The translations under genes were made by a program, and so were the position numbers. From Metarhizium brunneum (lineage: Eukaryota; Ascomycota; Sordariomycetes; Hypocreales; Clavicipitaceae): a stretch of DNA of 64,000 nucleotides. Every line of letters begins with the position of its first letter. Position 1 is the stretch's first letter. Below are positions 33,486-44,348 of this stretch, in pieces. Below the pieces are notes generated by a model. The model did not search any database, had not been told where the DNA came from, and was given only the letters and a program-made list of their open reading frames with translations. The stretch spans positions 5,208,001-5,272,000 of the forward strand of contig NC_089422.1 of NCBI RefSeq assembly GCF_013426205.1, in the 5' to 3' direction.

Positions 33486-35942
33486 CTACCGAGACTTGTA
33501 GAACTTATCACCAAAAGTTAGCACTTATTCGAGGAGGACGATGTGCGCTCTTACCTCTTCTGCTTCTTCATGCGTCACCTTTGATACTTCAGACTGATCC
33601 TGATCAATTAATCCCAACCTTGACCACCTTACTTTGAACCAAAAGTCTCTTCTGTCGCCGCCAAGAGCACCAGAAAGCAAAGCCTTTTTCAGGTCCCGGG
33701 CAAACGTGTTGTACATTTCGGGCTCGTCCATGTTGATCAGCTCCTCTCTCATCACACCGAGACACTCCGTCGCCTGCGCGTACTTGCTATCGCCAAAACT
33801 GTCTGTTATCAGAGACCGCACAATGTTGCCCATTTGTTTGGCCGCATCTTCGATCTGATCCATTTCGTCGGCAGTGCCCAACGCTCGCTTGAAATCCGGC
33901 ACAGGGTTCTCTTCTGAAACCGTGCGCTTCGTGTCCTCGCCAAGCAGGGCATCAACATCTAGGCCCGATATGGGCTTGACGGTCTCGCGAGCTCGTCGGC
34001 CCTTTGCCTTCGGCGGTACTGCACATTTTGTTAGCATATCAGCCGCCTATTGGATACTGAAGGTGACGTGCCCTTCTTAACGTCTGCTAGTTCAATCAGA
34101 CTATCTATCCTAGGCTGGACCTTCTCAATTAGGTCTTCCGGGGGTGCTGAAAATCTCAGCAAACTTGCCGGTGTTTCGGGAACGGGTTTATCGGGGTGTG
34201 CTGCTCGCATTTTCACGGCATTATTCACTCTGTGAATAGCTGGGTTGAAGGTCTCATCAATCGACGCATACTCGGCCGGGTTCCTGTCTATGTTAGACTT
34301 CACCCGTTACATGATGATTCTGAACCTACCCTTCTTCATCCTGACCGTACGTGGCAAGGTCCATGGCATCAACGTAGTCACTCATTGCTTTTGCGAGCTC
34401 GTCTGAAGGTAATAAACGGTGTGTTTTTAGCGTCTGGCCACTAACCGTAATAACTCTGTCCAGAGGTGGGAACTGGTAGCTTCGCACATCCTCAGCAAAC
34501 GGTAAAGGGATATCGTAGAAGCATTCCAATCCGAGTTCAAGCTGGGGTGCCATAAGCACCAACAACGGGTCTTTGCCGTCTTTGGTTACTATGCGTGCTA
34601 CTGCATATGATTCGAGCTCAAGGAGTGCCCATATAAGCGATGACAGTGCCAGCTCGGATTTGGTGTCGTTTTTCCTTGCGTGCGTAACACACACTTCTCC
34701 CATGTTGAGGAACGGCTCGTACTACTACCATTAGCATAATGCTGCAACAAAGCCTGCGGAAATTCTACCTTGGTCCATGGAATAAACCCCACGATCGAAA
34801 AGCTTTTCTCTGTTTCTAGCTTCGTAATGTTGTGTTCTGACTCGCTAATGTGTACTGCCGTACGGCCGTACTCGTAACCCTTGGCCAGGGACTCAAACTC
34901 AACATCACGCTTTCCACCAGGGGCATCAGGGTCATTGACCTTGTATGTTCTAGCTTGCTTCACAGCAGAAAATTCAATGCCATCCATAGGATCATCCTCC
35001 AAGGTTTGTGTTGACTGCGTTGCCTGGTCGGATTTGACCACGACGGTGCTTGCTGTAAGCGGTCGAGCTAGATGCGTCTTGAAATATCGTTCTACATTGA
35101 TGTTCATTGCTGCAGGAAACTTTTCCGGGTCACCTAGGGTGAGTGCCCCGTCATATGTCTTGTACGGCTTCACGGATTTGACTCGAGGTGTGTCAAGCTC
35201 GTCGATTGCCTCGGCCATTGTGGCAAATGTTCCGCCTTCGCATTGATTTATTAAAGCCTTTAGAGTATGTTCACTTGCTGCCTACTAACGTATAAGCAGT
35301 AGGGACGCAACTTGGTGAATGAGTCCATGTTACCTTGGTTGGAGGTTTGTCCTCTTCCTTGAAGCCATATGCGGGGTTGTCAAAATCCACGCCCCTATAA
35401 TAATTAGCCAGGCCGTCGACCATTTCTAGTCATTGGAGGTCATTGACGACTTACAAGACGGTTAGCTTGATACCTGAGTCGTTGATTTTCTTGGCAATGT
35501 CTTCGATGTCGTCTGCATCCATCTCGCCTTGGCCATCTGTGACCAGCACGATATTCCTTATCCACTTGAGCTTCTTTGTAAATGTGCCAATCAGATCGAT
35601 GGCAACCACAATGGCCGAAACTGCGTCGCCAGACATGGTCTCATTCGGCTTCACTGATGCCTTAAGCGCTCTCAAGCCCGACATGGTAATTTGGCTGAGC
35701 TCCTGTATAACGGAAATGTTTTCGTATCCGTCGCCATCTTGCAGCCTGTTGTTTGTTTCGTCGGTTCTTAGCCCAACAACACCGACGCATAAAGTCTTTC
35801 GATTTGCCGCGACAATATCGGTAATCTTGTCCCAGACGTAACACATGGCCCAGTCCAGGTCTGATTCCTCGCGCCCTGAGTGCTTCTGGGCCATTGAGGC
35901 ACCAAGGTCCAAGATGAACACTGTTGCCTCCTTGTCCGCCAT
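33486..35942 (-). CDS. KU80: Ku80, DNA-end-binding subunit of non-homologous end joining
   Basis: Seven exons on the minus strand: 35455-35942, 35334-35394, 34769-35281, 34330-34721, 34072-34283, 33555-34018 and 33486-33503, giving about 715 residues. The N-terminal vWA-like domain starts MADKEATVFILDLG and includes VLVTDGQGEMDADD. The central beta-barrel region contains SIVGFIPWTK and PLLVLMAPQLE. The C-terminal part includes PISGLDVDALLG. The last exon is only 18 nt and encodes the terminal FYKSR, as expected for fungal Ku80. The intron between exons 5 and 6 appears to use a GC-AG splice pair, since no GT donor keeps frame. Ku80 forms the Ku70/80 ring on broken DNA ends and recruits ligase IV. 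Confidence is high for identity and moderate for each exon edge. Confidence 0.95.
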
Positions 35943-36277
35943 CTTTGGCCAATTGGATAAATGAAGAAATTGCACTCGGACGGATGATTGAATCAGACGT
36001 GAATGTGTAGACTCTGGAGAGGTCCACCAACTTTGGCCCACTTTGATGAAGAAGCCCCAATCCAACGGTTCTTCTAGGCAGATGCGAATTTCGATCCGCG
36101 AGGGCGGCTCCAGCACGCGACCGAGATCCACCGCGTCTTCGCGAACGCACGTGATCAAGGTGCGAGATCGAATGACCTCATTCACGTTTCACCTCCGCAT
36201 CGACATCTGATGAATTATCAAGAGGAATTCAAGACTTTTCGAGTGATTCATTCTCTTTGGGCATCAAAGTCACCAAA
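35943..36277. promoter_or_regulatory. Divergent promoter between Ku80 and TMEM205-like gene
   Basis: A 335 bp interval between divergent starts. The Ku80 frame stays open upstream to 36185 without conserved content, so this is considered noncoding. Confidence 0.4.
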
Positions 36278-37005
36278 ATGGCTGGGTCGATTTTTTCATC
36301 TCCGGCGCCGTACCACATCATATCGTAAGCCACCCATAATTCGAGCCGACACGCAGATAAAGCTAATTCTAGACCGTCAGCTACGGGACATTGTTGGGAA
36401 CTTCATTCTTCCATGTTAGTTTATTATTCATACTGATAAAATTATGACGGGGTGTTGACAGGATCCAAGTCTTTCATCAATGGGCCTGTCATGTTCAAGA
36501 CAGTCGAGCGACCGGCATTCTCGGCTATCCAAACCAAGCTCTTCCCCATCTACTTTGGCCTGCAGACAATCCTCCCAGCAATCTTAGCACTCACTTTCCC
36601 TGGCAACACGCTCGCCGGAGTATCATCCGGGATATCCGGGCTTCTGGAGGCGTCTAACCGATGGCATTCGTTGGCGCCAATTGCCGCGATGCTCGTTACC
36701 GGACTTGTGAACCTGGCGATCCTGCTTCCTGCTACAACCAAGACTATGAAAGATCGCCATGGACAAGGTATATTCATTAAATATGGCGTATATGCACTAA
36801 CAGGCTAACACGCTCTACAGCCAAGCGCGATGGAAAGGAGTGGTACGAACCGGGTCCACATTCAGATGAAATGCGCGCATTGAGCAAGAAGTTTGGCATG
36901 CTACATGGCGTTTCTTCGCTTCTGAATTTGGCTACATTTGTTTCGGCCTTGGCCTATGGATTCACCCTTGGTTCTCGCCTGCAATCTGTTGTAGACAAGA
37001 TTTGA
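36278..37005 (+). CDS. TMEM205-like (DUF4149) membrane protein
   Basis: Four exons: 36278-36324, 36381-36414, 36470-36767 and 36821-37005, giving about 187 residues. The 34-nt second exon encodes YGTLLGTSFFH and joins to SFINGPVMFK, which restores the typical first helix and loop of the family. Four hydrophobic segments follow: around YGTLLGTSFF, FPIYFGLQTILPAILALTF, LAPIAAMLVTGLVNLAILL and the C-terminal SSLLNLATFVSALAYGF. The conserved GPV and RHG residues are present. Human TMEM205 is linked to drug export, while the fungal role is unknown. The starting ATG follows a good CACCAAA context. Confidence 0.87.
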
Positions 37006-37264
37006 TTACTGGAGTCATGAAAATAAGTCTTGATGGAAGCGCAAAAGATCTGCTCCTCTACTTTGTCAAACCAGATGATGTCCGTATTAATTATATTATG
37101 CCAGACCATATTTCTGCGCATGAATCCCACTCAACTCGTCCTGGAATATTGACCCGATACTCCGAAATACTACTGAACAAACTGCGCCATGCTCACGCTA
37201 TGCGAATGTCCCAAGCAATGTCTTTCAAATAGTCACAGCCTTCGTTTACAAGATCCACATCTTC

Positions 37265-37591
37265 CTATAACCCTTTCTTCAGTTCGAGGATTTCCCGTTT
37301 CGCTTCCTCCAGCTCCTCTTTTGAAGACTTTTGCTCTTGTGGTGCTCTGGCAGCTTGTCGTCGCCTGTTCGCCTCAACCTGGCCTTGATATGACCAAGGG
37401 AGTGGTTTCCTCCTAAGAGCTTCCTCTATATTGATGTCAAATAGTCCATCAGATGGGGTGGGTAACACGAGTTGTGCGAAAGACTGTGATGGGCTATTTG
37501 TGGTCGTAGTAGAACTTGAAGAAGACATTTTGCCGAGACTATCGGTCGTTGTTGAGAAGAATTCAGTCTGGGCTCCAAGTGTATTGCTCAT
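37265..37591 (-). CDS. Small hydrophilic protein of unknown function
   Basis: A single open frame of 108 residues. The N-terminus is rich in Ser and Thr, the middle has a neat LPTPSDGLFDINIEEALRRK block, and the C-terminal third (about 75-108) is a charged helix likely to form a coiled coil (SKEELEEAKREILELKK). The mixed but orderly composition suggests a real gene rather than chance. I do not recognise the family. A TACTCCGTA motif lies at 37597-37605, just before the start. Confidence 0.5.
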   Translation of the reverse strand: MSNTLGAQTEFFSTTTDSLGKMSSSSSTTTTNSPSQSFAQLVLPTPSDGLFDINIEEALRRKPLPWSYQGQVEANRRRQAARAPQEQKSSKEELEEAKREILELKKGL

Positions 37592-37611
37592 AAGTATACT
37601 CCGTATATATA

Positions 37612-37974
37612 TTATGAAAGGTTGCGGTGTGAGATTGCGGGCATATGGATTATGGACGTAGCCCTCTTTTCCCGCAGGAGCACAATGTTTGCGACAAGTT
37701 GCTCGAGCAGTGTTTCTAAACAGGAGATTGTTTGTGCAGTGTTCCTGACAGGTATCACAACAATGTATGTGCTGCTTGGCTTTTTTCGAAGGTAAACAGA
37801 CTCATTTGTAAGGTAAAGATTTGGAAAGCTGAACTGGAATTTTATAATCAGTTCGATATTCGTTAGCAAGGGCTGACTCAAGTCCACATTCACGTAAAAC
37901 TCGAAACCATTGTCTCCACCAAGCGATTCAGGGCCTGGCGCAGCAACGAGTTGAAGACTGATTAGTGGGTACAT
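37612..37974 (-). CDS. Short conserved-looking ORF, function unknown
   Basis: An open frame of 120 residues from ATG at 37974. The sequence has alternating hydrophobic patterns (FEFYVNVDLSQPLL, LIIKFQFSFPNLYL, YIVVIPVRN) that suggest a folded beta-rich domain, then a helix (CLETLLEQLVANIVLL). No family is recognised. An upstream exon is possible because an in-frame stop lies just before the ATG. It ends 21 bp before the neighbouring small ORF on the same strand, so the two could also be parts of one differently spliced gene. Confidence 0.4.
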   Translation of the reverse strand: MYPLISLQLVAAPGPESLGGDNGFEFYVNVDLSQPLLTNIELIIKFQFSFPNLYLTNESVYLRKKPSSTYIVVIPVRNTAQTISCLETLLEQLVANIVLLREKRATSIIHMPAISHRNLS

Positions 37975-38481
37975 GTTGGGTTGCCTCGAGATAATCAATC
38001 ATGGTTCAAAGTTAATGAGTATCAATTGATAGCCACTAAGCTGAAAGGCTGAAAGCTTGTTGCACCCAAGGCCAACTGCAACCCATTGTATTGCGCGTGG
38101 CTGGCGGCGAGTTTTGCTGTTTCTGTCCTTGGCCAGCCACAGCTTTAGGAATTGTTCCTGACGACCTGTCATTGCGAGCTGATGGGGATGGCATAGAGGA
38201 GTTAATCAGTATACAGCATTCAATAATACATAATTCTGCAGGACACAGTCTGCATCCATATCGTTGCTACGTCGTCCATGGACACATGTCTGGCGATGTG
38301 TGCCGCGCAATGCAGTTGAGCCCACTAAGCTCGCCGAAACACCAACAGGACTGACTAAGCAATGGAAACTTGACTTCTTCTACCAGGTCCAGGACGACTT
38401 CGGTGGCGAGTCAGACCATAAGTCAATTCTTTCTCCGCCCCGTTGACAAGTAAGGGGGCCAATCTTCTACATTCAATAGAT
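37975..38481. other. Intergenic region
   Basis: About 500 bp between divergent genes. No clear element is seen. It probably holds the promoters of the small ORFs and the phosphatase gene. Confidence 0.35.
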
Positions 38482-39573
38482 ATGGCATCCTCGCCCAAAT
38501 ATTTGACCGGCGATAAAGCCTCCATCAATGAGTTCATTGACAAGTTTGACGTGCGTCATTTCATGCCCCGTTCCGCCGATATGTGACTTACAATTCTACA
38601 GACATTTCTGTTCGACTGCGATGGTTAGTTGCGCACACAACTCCTGCCAGCAAGTTCCCCCCAACTGACCCAGACCGGTAAAGGTGTCCTTTGGTCTGGC
38701 GACCATGTCTTCGACCGTGTTCCAGAGACCATCATGATGCTGAAGGCCCGAGGTTCGTCTCCCCTCACCTCTCACCCATCCTGCGCCTTCAACTCGTACT
38801 CATCACCATCAGGCAAACGCACCGTCTTTGTAACCAACAACTCCACCAAGTCCCGCGAGGACTACCTCCAAAAAATATCCAACCTCCACATCCCCTGCGA
38901 GAAAGAAGACGTCTTTGGCTCATCCTACTCCGCAGCCGTCTACATCTCACGCATCCTCAAACTACCCCCTGGGAAAACCAAAGTCTTTGCCATTGGTGAG
39001 GCCGGCGTGGAGAAGGAACTCGCTGCCGAAGGAATCCCGTGCCTCGGCGGCACCGATCCCAATTTTCGGAGGGACATGACGCCCAAGGACTTCCAGGCCC
39101 TGGCTGACGGCACGGCCTTGGATCCGGAAGTGGGCGTTGTGCTGTGCGGGCTAGATTTCCACATTAACTACTTGAAGCTCTCTACTGCGCTGCACTACTT
39201 GAGGCGTGGAGCTATTTTCCTCGCCACGAATACAGATTCGACGCTTCCTATGCATCATAGTTTCTTCATGGGCGCAGGATCTATTATGATTCCGCTACAG
39301 TATGCTAGCGGGACCAAGCCGTTGGAGCTGGGGAAACCTAGTCAGGCCATGATGGATGCTGTTGAAGGCAAGTTTCAGCTGGATCGCTCAAAGACTTGCA
39401 TGGTTGGCGATCGTTTGAATACGGATATCAAGTTTGGTATCGACGGTAAATTAGGCGGGACGCTGCATGTTCTTACGGGTGTGCATCAGAAGGAGGACTG
39501 GGATAGAGAGGATGCCGTGGCTGTTCCAGCGTATTATGCAGACAAGCTGAGTGATCTTGCGGTGGTGGCTTAG
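38482..39573 (+). CDS. PHO13: HAD-superfamily phosphatase, Pho13/phosphoglycolate phosphatase type
   Basis: Four exons: 38482-38550, 38602-38623, 38684-38752 and 38813-39573, giving about 306 residues. The tiny 22-nt second exon encodes TFLFDCDG, and its join to the third exon makes the catalytic HAD motif I DCDGVLW. Motif II is FVTNNSTKSRE. The lysine and motif III region contains GKPSQAMMDAV, and motif IV is MVGDRLNTDIKFG. The C2-type cap between motifs II and III fits the 4-nitrophenylphosphatase/Pho13 family. These enzymes remove toxic phosphometabolites such as 2-phosphoglycolate, 2-phospholactate and 4-phosphoerythronate. The protein should be cytosolic. Confidence 0.93.
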
Positions 39574-39915
39574 ACATAAAATTAGACCATAGACATAGAA
39601 TAGAGACAAATTAGTTTACTAGATACAAGAATTTCTCTTTCTCACGTATTATACTGCCTAAATAGTGCTAAAGTAGATTGGAGTATAAGAGCGAGATGAG
39701 TCCTTGCTTGCCGGACACTATGAATAATCATGACATGACCCTAATCAATTCCCAACGAGTATTCGAGACGCCAAAAAAAGATTAAGAAAGGAAGAACGGG
39801 GGAAGAAAGGAAATACCCCGACATAAAAATACATTGAAAGCCCTTCCTTCAAGGCATCTTTCTTCCGCGCCTAGGAGCCATACTCCATAACGGTGACAAC
39901 CAGAGTTGTAGCGAG
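39574..39915. other. Convergent 3' regions
   Basis: A 342 bp interval between the converging phosphatase and DUF1295 genes. AT-rich, with no gene seen. Confidence 0.4.
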
Positions 39916-41186
39916 TCATGTTTGCTTCTGTTTCTTCTTCTGTTCATGACGCTTGGCCAGCTCACTAGTTCTGATGACCCTTGGCTTGTACGACGGGGCC
40001 TTGTATGGCCAAATAGAGGTAGGAATGAACATGCCAACCTGTCTCTGGTATTCGACGTACTCGGGATACTTACCGGCTGAAATAGCCTCAGTAAGCCAGG
40101 TCGATCCCTGGAAGAGAAGGAACAAGCTACCAGAGCCAACAAAGGTCCAGCTGTACAGAGAGTTGGTGGCATAGCAGCTCCATTGGTACAGTACGAACCA
40201 AATTGTTTGCTCTGCAAAGAAGTTTGGGTGACGACTGTATCCCCACAAGCCAGCGGTGATGAAGCCTCTGTCTAGATCAGCCTGGTCCCAGCCCTTTGGT
40301 AACTTGGCGTTCTTGTTGTACTGATGCTTGGCAGTTTGATACTCTAGGGAAATGTTAGATGCATTGTAGAACGCAAGGATTGGGGGGGCTGCGAACATAC
40401 CCCATTGCTGGCCGTCGCTGATCCATTCGCTGATAACCAGGAGCAGTTGAACAGCAAAATACGCAAAGTCTGCAGCCGTGACATTTGGTTCAAAACGCGT
40501 GGACAGCAGTATGGCGTAGGCAGGGACACACGAGAAGGCGAAGAGCAAGACGCTTTGTATGAGGGAGATAAAGGTGGCATTTAGAATGAAAAAGACAAAG
40601 GCAGGGACTTTGGACTTGACGATTTCCCTATAACTAGGTTAGCATCTCATGTAGGCGATGGGGCTTTTGCATGGATTTGCCGTACCATCTGTAGTCTTCG
40701 GATCCGACATTATATCCACCTCGCCTCCAGTAGTTGTAGGTCAGTCGAATCTTGATTAATGTGTTAGTTCCGATTCGTGAGCTAAAACGGGAAAGAAACC
40801 AGATATCTCACGCTCCAGAGTGTGCCAAATGTAGCGACTAAATCAATACGACTATGAGGCAAGCCAGCCATTCGTGCCCATCCAGCGAGATGGATTATGT
40901 ACAGGTTCGGCAATATGCTCCACATGCGATCAACCTGAGAATAATTCCTGTTCACCTCGGAGACGATCAAAACCACGCCTGCAAGAAATATCGATGCCGC
41001 AAAGCCTGTGATTAGGGGGTTGGTCTCGACATAGAGGCGTTGTAGGTTTTCGATGCTGCCAATGCTGGCGACCAGGCGGGCGGGCAGAGCAAAGAACTGG
41101 TCAACGAATGGCTCAACTGTTTTGGAGAAATCGCTGCAGTCCTCAATGGACTGTAGGACCGGGAGAGCTGCCAATTTTGCGGCCAT
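39916..41186 (-). CDS. DUF1295 membrane reductase (steroid 5-alpha-reductase-like)
   Basis: Four exons on the minus strand: 40812-41186, 40686-40750, 40401-40627 and 39916-40343, giving about 364 residues. Splice joins rebuild RLTYNYWRRGGY...DYRW-EIVKSKV and DGQQW-EYQTAK, which are typical. The hallmark of PF06966 is near the C-terminus: DLDRGFITAGLWGYSRHPNFFAEQ, then W-S-CY-ATNS. About six to seven transmembrane helices are visible. The C-terminus ends in a Lys-rich tail (KRHEQKKKQKQ) that may be an ER retention signal. Family members resemble sterol and enone reductases, but the substrate of this one is unknown. The start at 41186 (MAAKLAALP) was preferred over an upstream Met. Confidence 0.88.
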
Positions 41187-42076
41187 AATGGTGAGAGAAA
41201 TTGTAGAACTGTGACTCGTGAGGATGAAGGTTGACGCGACCAAGCCGCAGCGTCATTGATGAAGAAGTCTGAAGGGCGTCGTGCAGTTACTAAGGACTTG
41301 CGTACTCGAAGTCGAGATTCCGATGCAGGTCGATGCCGAGGAATGAGGAGAAGCTACGCAAATCGAGGCACAGGAGGCATCACCCAGGTAGCATCATTGA
41401 TAGCAGTCGACTTGAGAGCTGTAAGACCAGTGACAGCACTGAGCGGAGACACAGCACCAGCTTCCCCTGGAAGCTAGCGCTTAAGCATCCGTGTCGGTCT
41501 CCTGCTGTCAATTAATGCTTCAAAGTTCCAGTTCTCTTTAGCGGCTATACTGGCGCTAGCGACGTCAATTTTGGCACGCAGTTGACATTGAAGCTGCCAT
41601 TAATAAGTACTTAATACATTTAGGCCTGGTCAATTACACCACAAAATGGCACCGCGTGCCCACGCCACATAGTACTTCTGTATGTTGGTACCAGACCCCA
41701 TATATCTTGTGACATTTAGCCTTTAACGGTGGGGCATTTGCCAGGCAATAATTTCAGATTGGCATCGTTCAATCTTTTTACATGTTTGCGGACGCCTGTC
41801 TGTATCACATTATTAGCCGCCAATGGAGCTTACATGGTGTATAACGCGAGGAATCTGTTTCGGGCTGTTTGTCTCGTTTCATTCAATTCGCAATGATTTT
41901 CTTTAATGTATAGAAGATTTTCGGCTATTGCTTTGACCGCACTGGGAACGCGTCGCGGTGAGCTCTCGTGACGAACCTTCCTCTACTCTCACGATACACG
42001 ACCGAGTCAGCACATCGAACCCAGATATTCAGGACATCCCGACCTCGCATTGCGGGAGGGTTGAAATACTGTAGCC
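41187..42076. promoter_or_regulatory. Divergent promoter region before topoisomerase III
   Basis: An 890 bp interval between divergent genes. No coding sequence is seen. Confidence 0.35.
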
Positions 42077-44348
42077 ATGAGGGTCTTGTGTGTGGCTGAA
42101 AAGCCTTCAATTTCCAAGGCTGTTGCTGGTCACCTCTCTGGCGGAAGCATGCAAACCGTGAGTGTCGGACCACAATTTGTTTTATATTTTTCTCACAAGA
42201 CGTCAACAGCACGGTACCAGGAATCAGTACATCAAGAACTACTCGTTTGATTTCGACTTTGGGCAAGCTCTGGGCCCCTGTTCCGTCACCATGACCTGTG
42301 TCACTGGTCATCTTACCAATGTCGAGTTTACCAGCGAGTACAAGAACTGGAGTTACCCTCCACCCGAAACTTTATTCAACGCCCCCATAGTCACTAGTAT
42401 TCATGATGTATGTGTAGACACAAATGTCAACCACAGTGGGTTCGTGGCTAATTGCTTGGACAATCAGGACAAGAAATCCATAGCCAAAAATCTTGCAGAC
42501 CAAGCCCAGTACGCACGATTGTTGGTCATATGGACGGATTGTGATCGTGAAGGAGAGCATATTGGTCAAGAAATTGTGGACGCTGCTCGCAAAGGCAACG
42601 CCAGCATACAGGTCAAGCGAGCCAAGTTCAGCAACGTTGAACGAGCGTGAGTGTCGCAAACCCGGCTTGGCTTGAAAAGTTGGCTGACAAGTGTTTAACA
42701 GCCACGTTCTCTCGGCGGCCAGGAGGCTAGTTGATCTCGACAAAAAGCAAGTTGATGCTGTTTCCACGAGAATCGAACTTGACCTTCGTATTGGCTATGC
42801 ATTCACAAGGTTCATGACGAATAGCCTGCGGCCGCTCGGCGGTCCCATGGAAAGTCTGACGTTGAGTTACGGTGAGCAAAAGATCCAAGAACAAGAGAAG
42901 TCGTCCTCAGCAAGAAACTCCCTAACATGTGCGTCTCAGGATCTTGTCAGTTTCCAACCTTGGGCTTTGTAGTTGATCGATACTTTCGTGTCAAGAACTT
43001 TATCCCTGAGCCTTTCTGGAGCATTAGCCTGATGCATAATCGTGACGGTAAAAAGGTTAACTTTAGCTGGGAAAGGAACAGACTATTCGATCGCATGACA
43101 ACCATTATTTTATATGAAAGATGTCTTTTGGCAAAAACAGCAAAGGTGATCAACGTACAGGAGAAGGCGACACGGAAATACAAACCGCTGCCTCTCACAA
43201 CTGTCGAACTTCAAAAAGCCGCCACCCGCCTTCTTCGAATGAGTGGTCAACAGGCTATGACGATTGCTGAGGGCTTGTACAATAAAGGTTTCATTTCATA
43301 TCCTCGCACCGAGACCGATCGATTCGACAAAGGAATGAATCTGAAGGGTCTAGTTCAGAAGCAGTCTCCAGACCAGCGATGGGGTCAGTTTGCTCAAAAT
43401 TTGGTCAACGGAGCTTTCAAACAGCCCAGAGAGGGCAGGCACGACGACAAGGCACATCCACCAATCCATCCGATTACCTATGCCGCACCAAGCGTTCTCA
43501 GTCCTGACGAGGGACGCTTGTATGAATACGTTGTCCGGCGGTTTTTAGCATGTTGTTCTGAAGACGCCCTCGGTATGGCTACTACTGTCGATCTCCAGTA
43601 TGGTGATGAAATTTTCGGTTCGCATGGCGTCATTGTGCTGGAAAGAAACTACCTCGATGTGTTTGTATATGAAAAATGGGACAACAATGAACTACCGCGA
43701 TTTGTCAGAGGCGAGGTCTTTCAACCTACAGAAGCAATAATGTCGGAGGGAAAGACATCACCGCCGAGTCATCTCACAGAGGCCGATTTGATTGCATTGA
43801 TGGACGCCAATGGAATTGGAACAGATGCTACAATGGCTGAGCATATTCAGAAAATCCAAGACAGAGAATATGTTGCCACTGTCGGCAATAGCGCTACAAT
43901 AGCGAGTGAAGATGACGATGGGGTCCAAGACAGAGCTTCATCTGGAAGAGGGAGGGGAAGGGCCAGAGCTCGTGGAGGCAGAGCAGCTCGTGGAACTTCA
44001 ACTTCGTCAAGTGGCCGGAGAGGTGGCGTCCGTGTCTTTATTCCAACACAGCTCGGAGTGGCCCTAATCTTGGGGTATGACCGCATGGGTTTTGAAACTA
44101 GCCTCGGCAAGCCATTCCTCCGCAAAGAAATGGAACTCAAAATGAAAGCGATATGCGAGGGTCGAACAACGAAGGAGGTTGTGTTGCGTGAGAGCATAAC
44201 CCAATACCGGCAGGTTTTTATGCAGACGCAAGAGAAACTAGATGTCCTTCGAGCTGTATGTGTGATTTACAAGTTACAGAAGACATAGAGGAATACTAAC
44301 ATAGCACAGGCATGTCGCGAATTCGTGTTTGCTCAACCCGCTAGCTGA
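42077..44348 (+). CDS. TOP3: DNA topoisomerase III (type IA)
   Basis: Six exons: 42077-42157, 42210-42407, 42468-42646, 42702-42871, 42940-44255 and 44310-44348, giving about 660 residues. The TOPRIM domain begins MRVLCVAEKPSISKAV and holds the acidic cluster in VIWTDCDREGEHIG. The active-site tyrosine lies in the GFISYPRTETD block. The 'LMDANGIGTDATMAEHI' segment is also typical. An Arg-Gly-rich insertion (about 570-595, GRGRGRARARGGRAARG) lies before VRVFIPTQLGVALILGYD. No C-terminal zinc fingers are seen, as in the yeast enzyme. Top3 works with the RecQ helicase Sgs1 and Rmi1 to resolve recombination intermediates. The exon 1-2 join reads MQT-HGTRNQYIKNY. Confidence 0.95.

Noticed and set aside
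35943..36185. N-terminal extension of Ku80
   Set aside because: The frame is open but lacks conserved sequence, while MADKEATVFILDLG is the natural Ku80 start.
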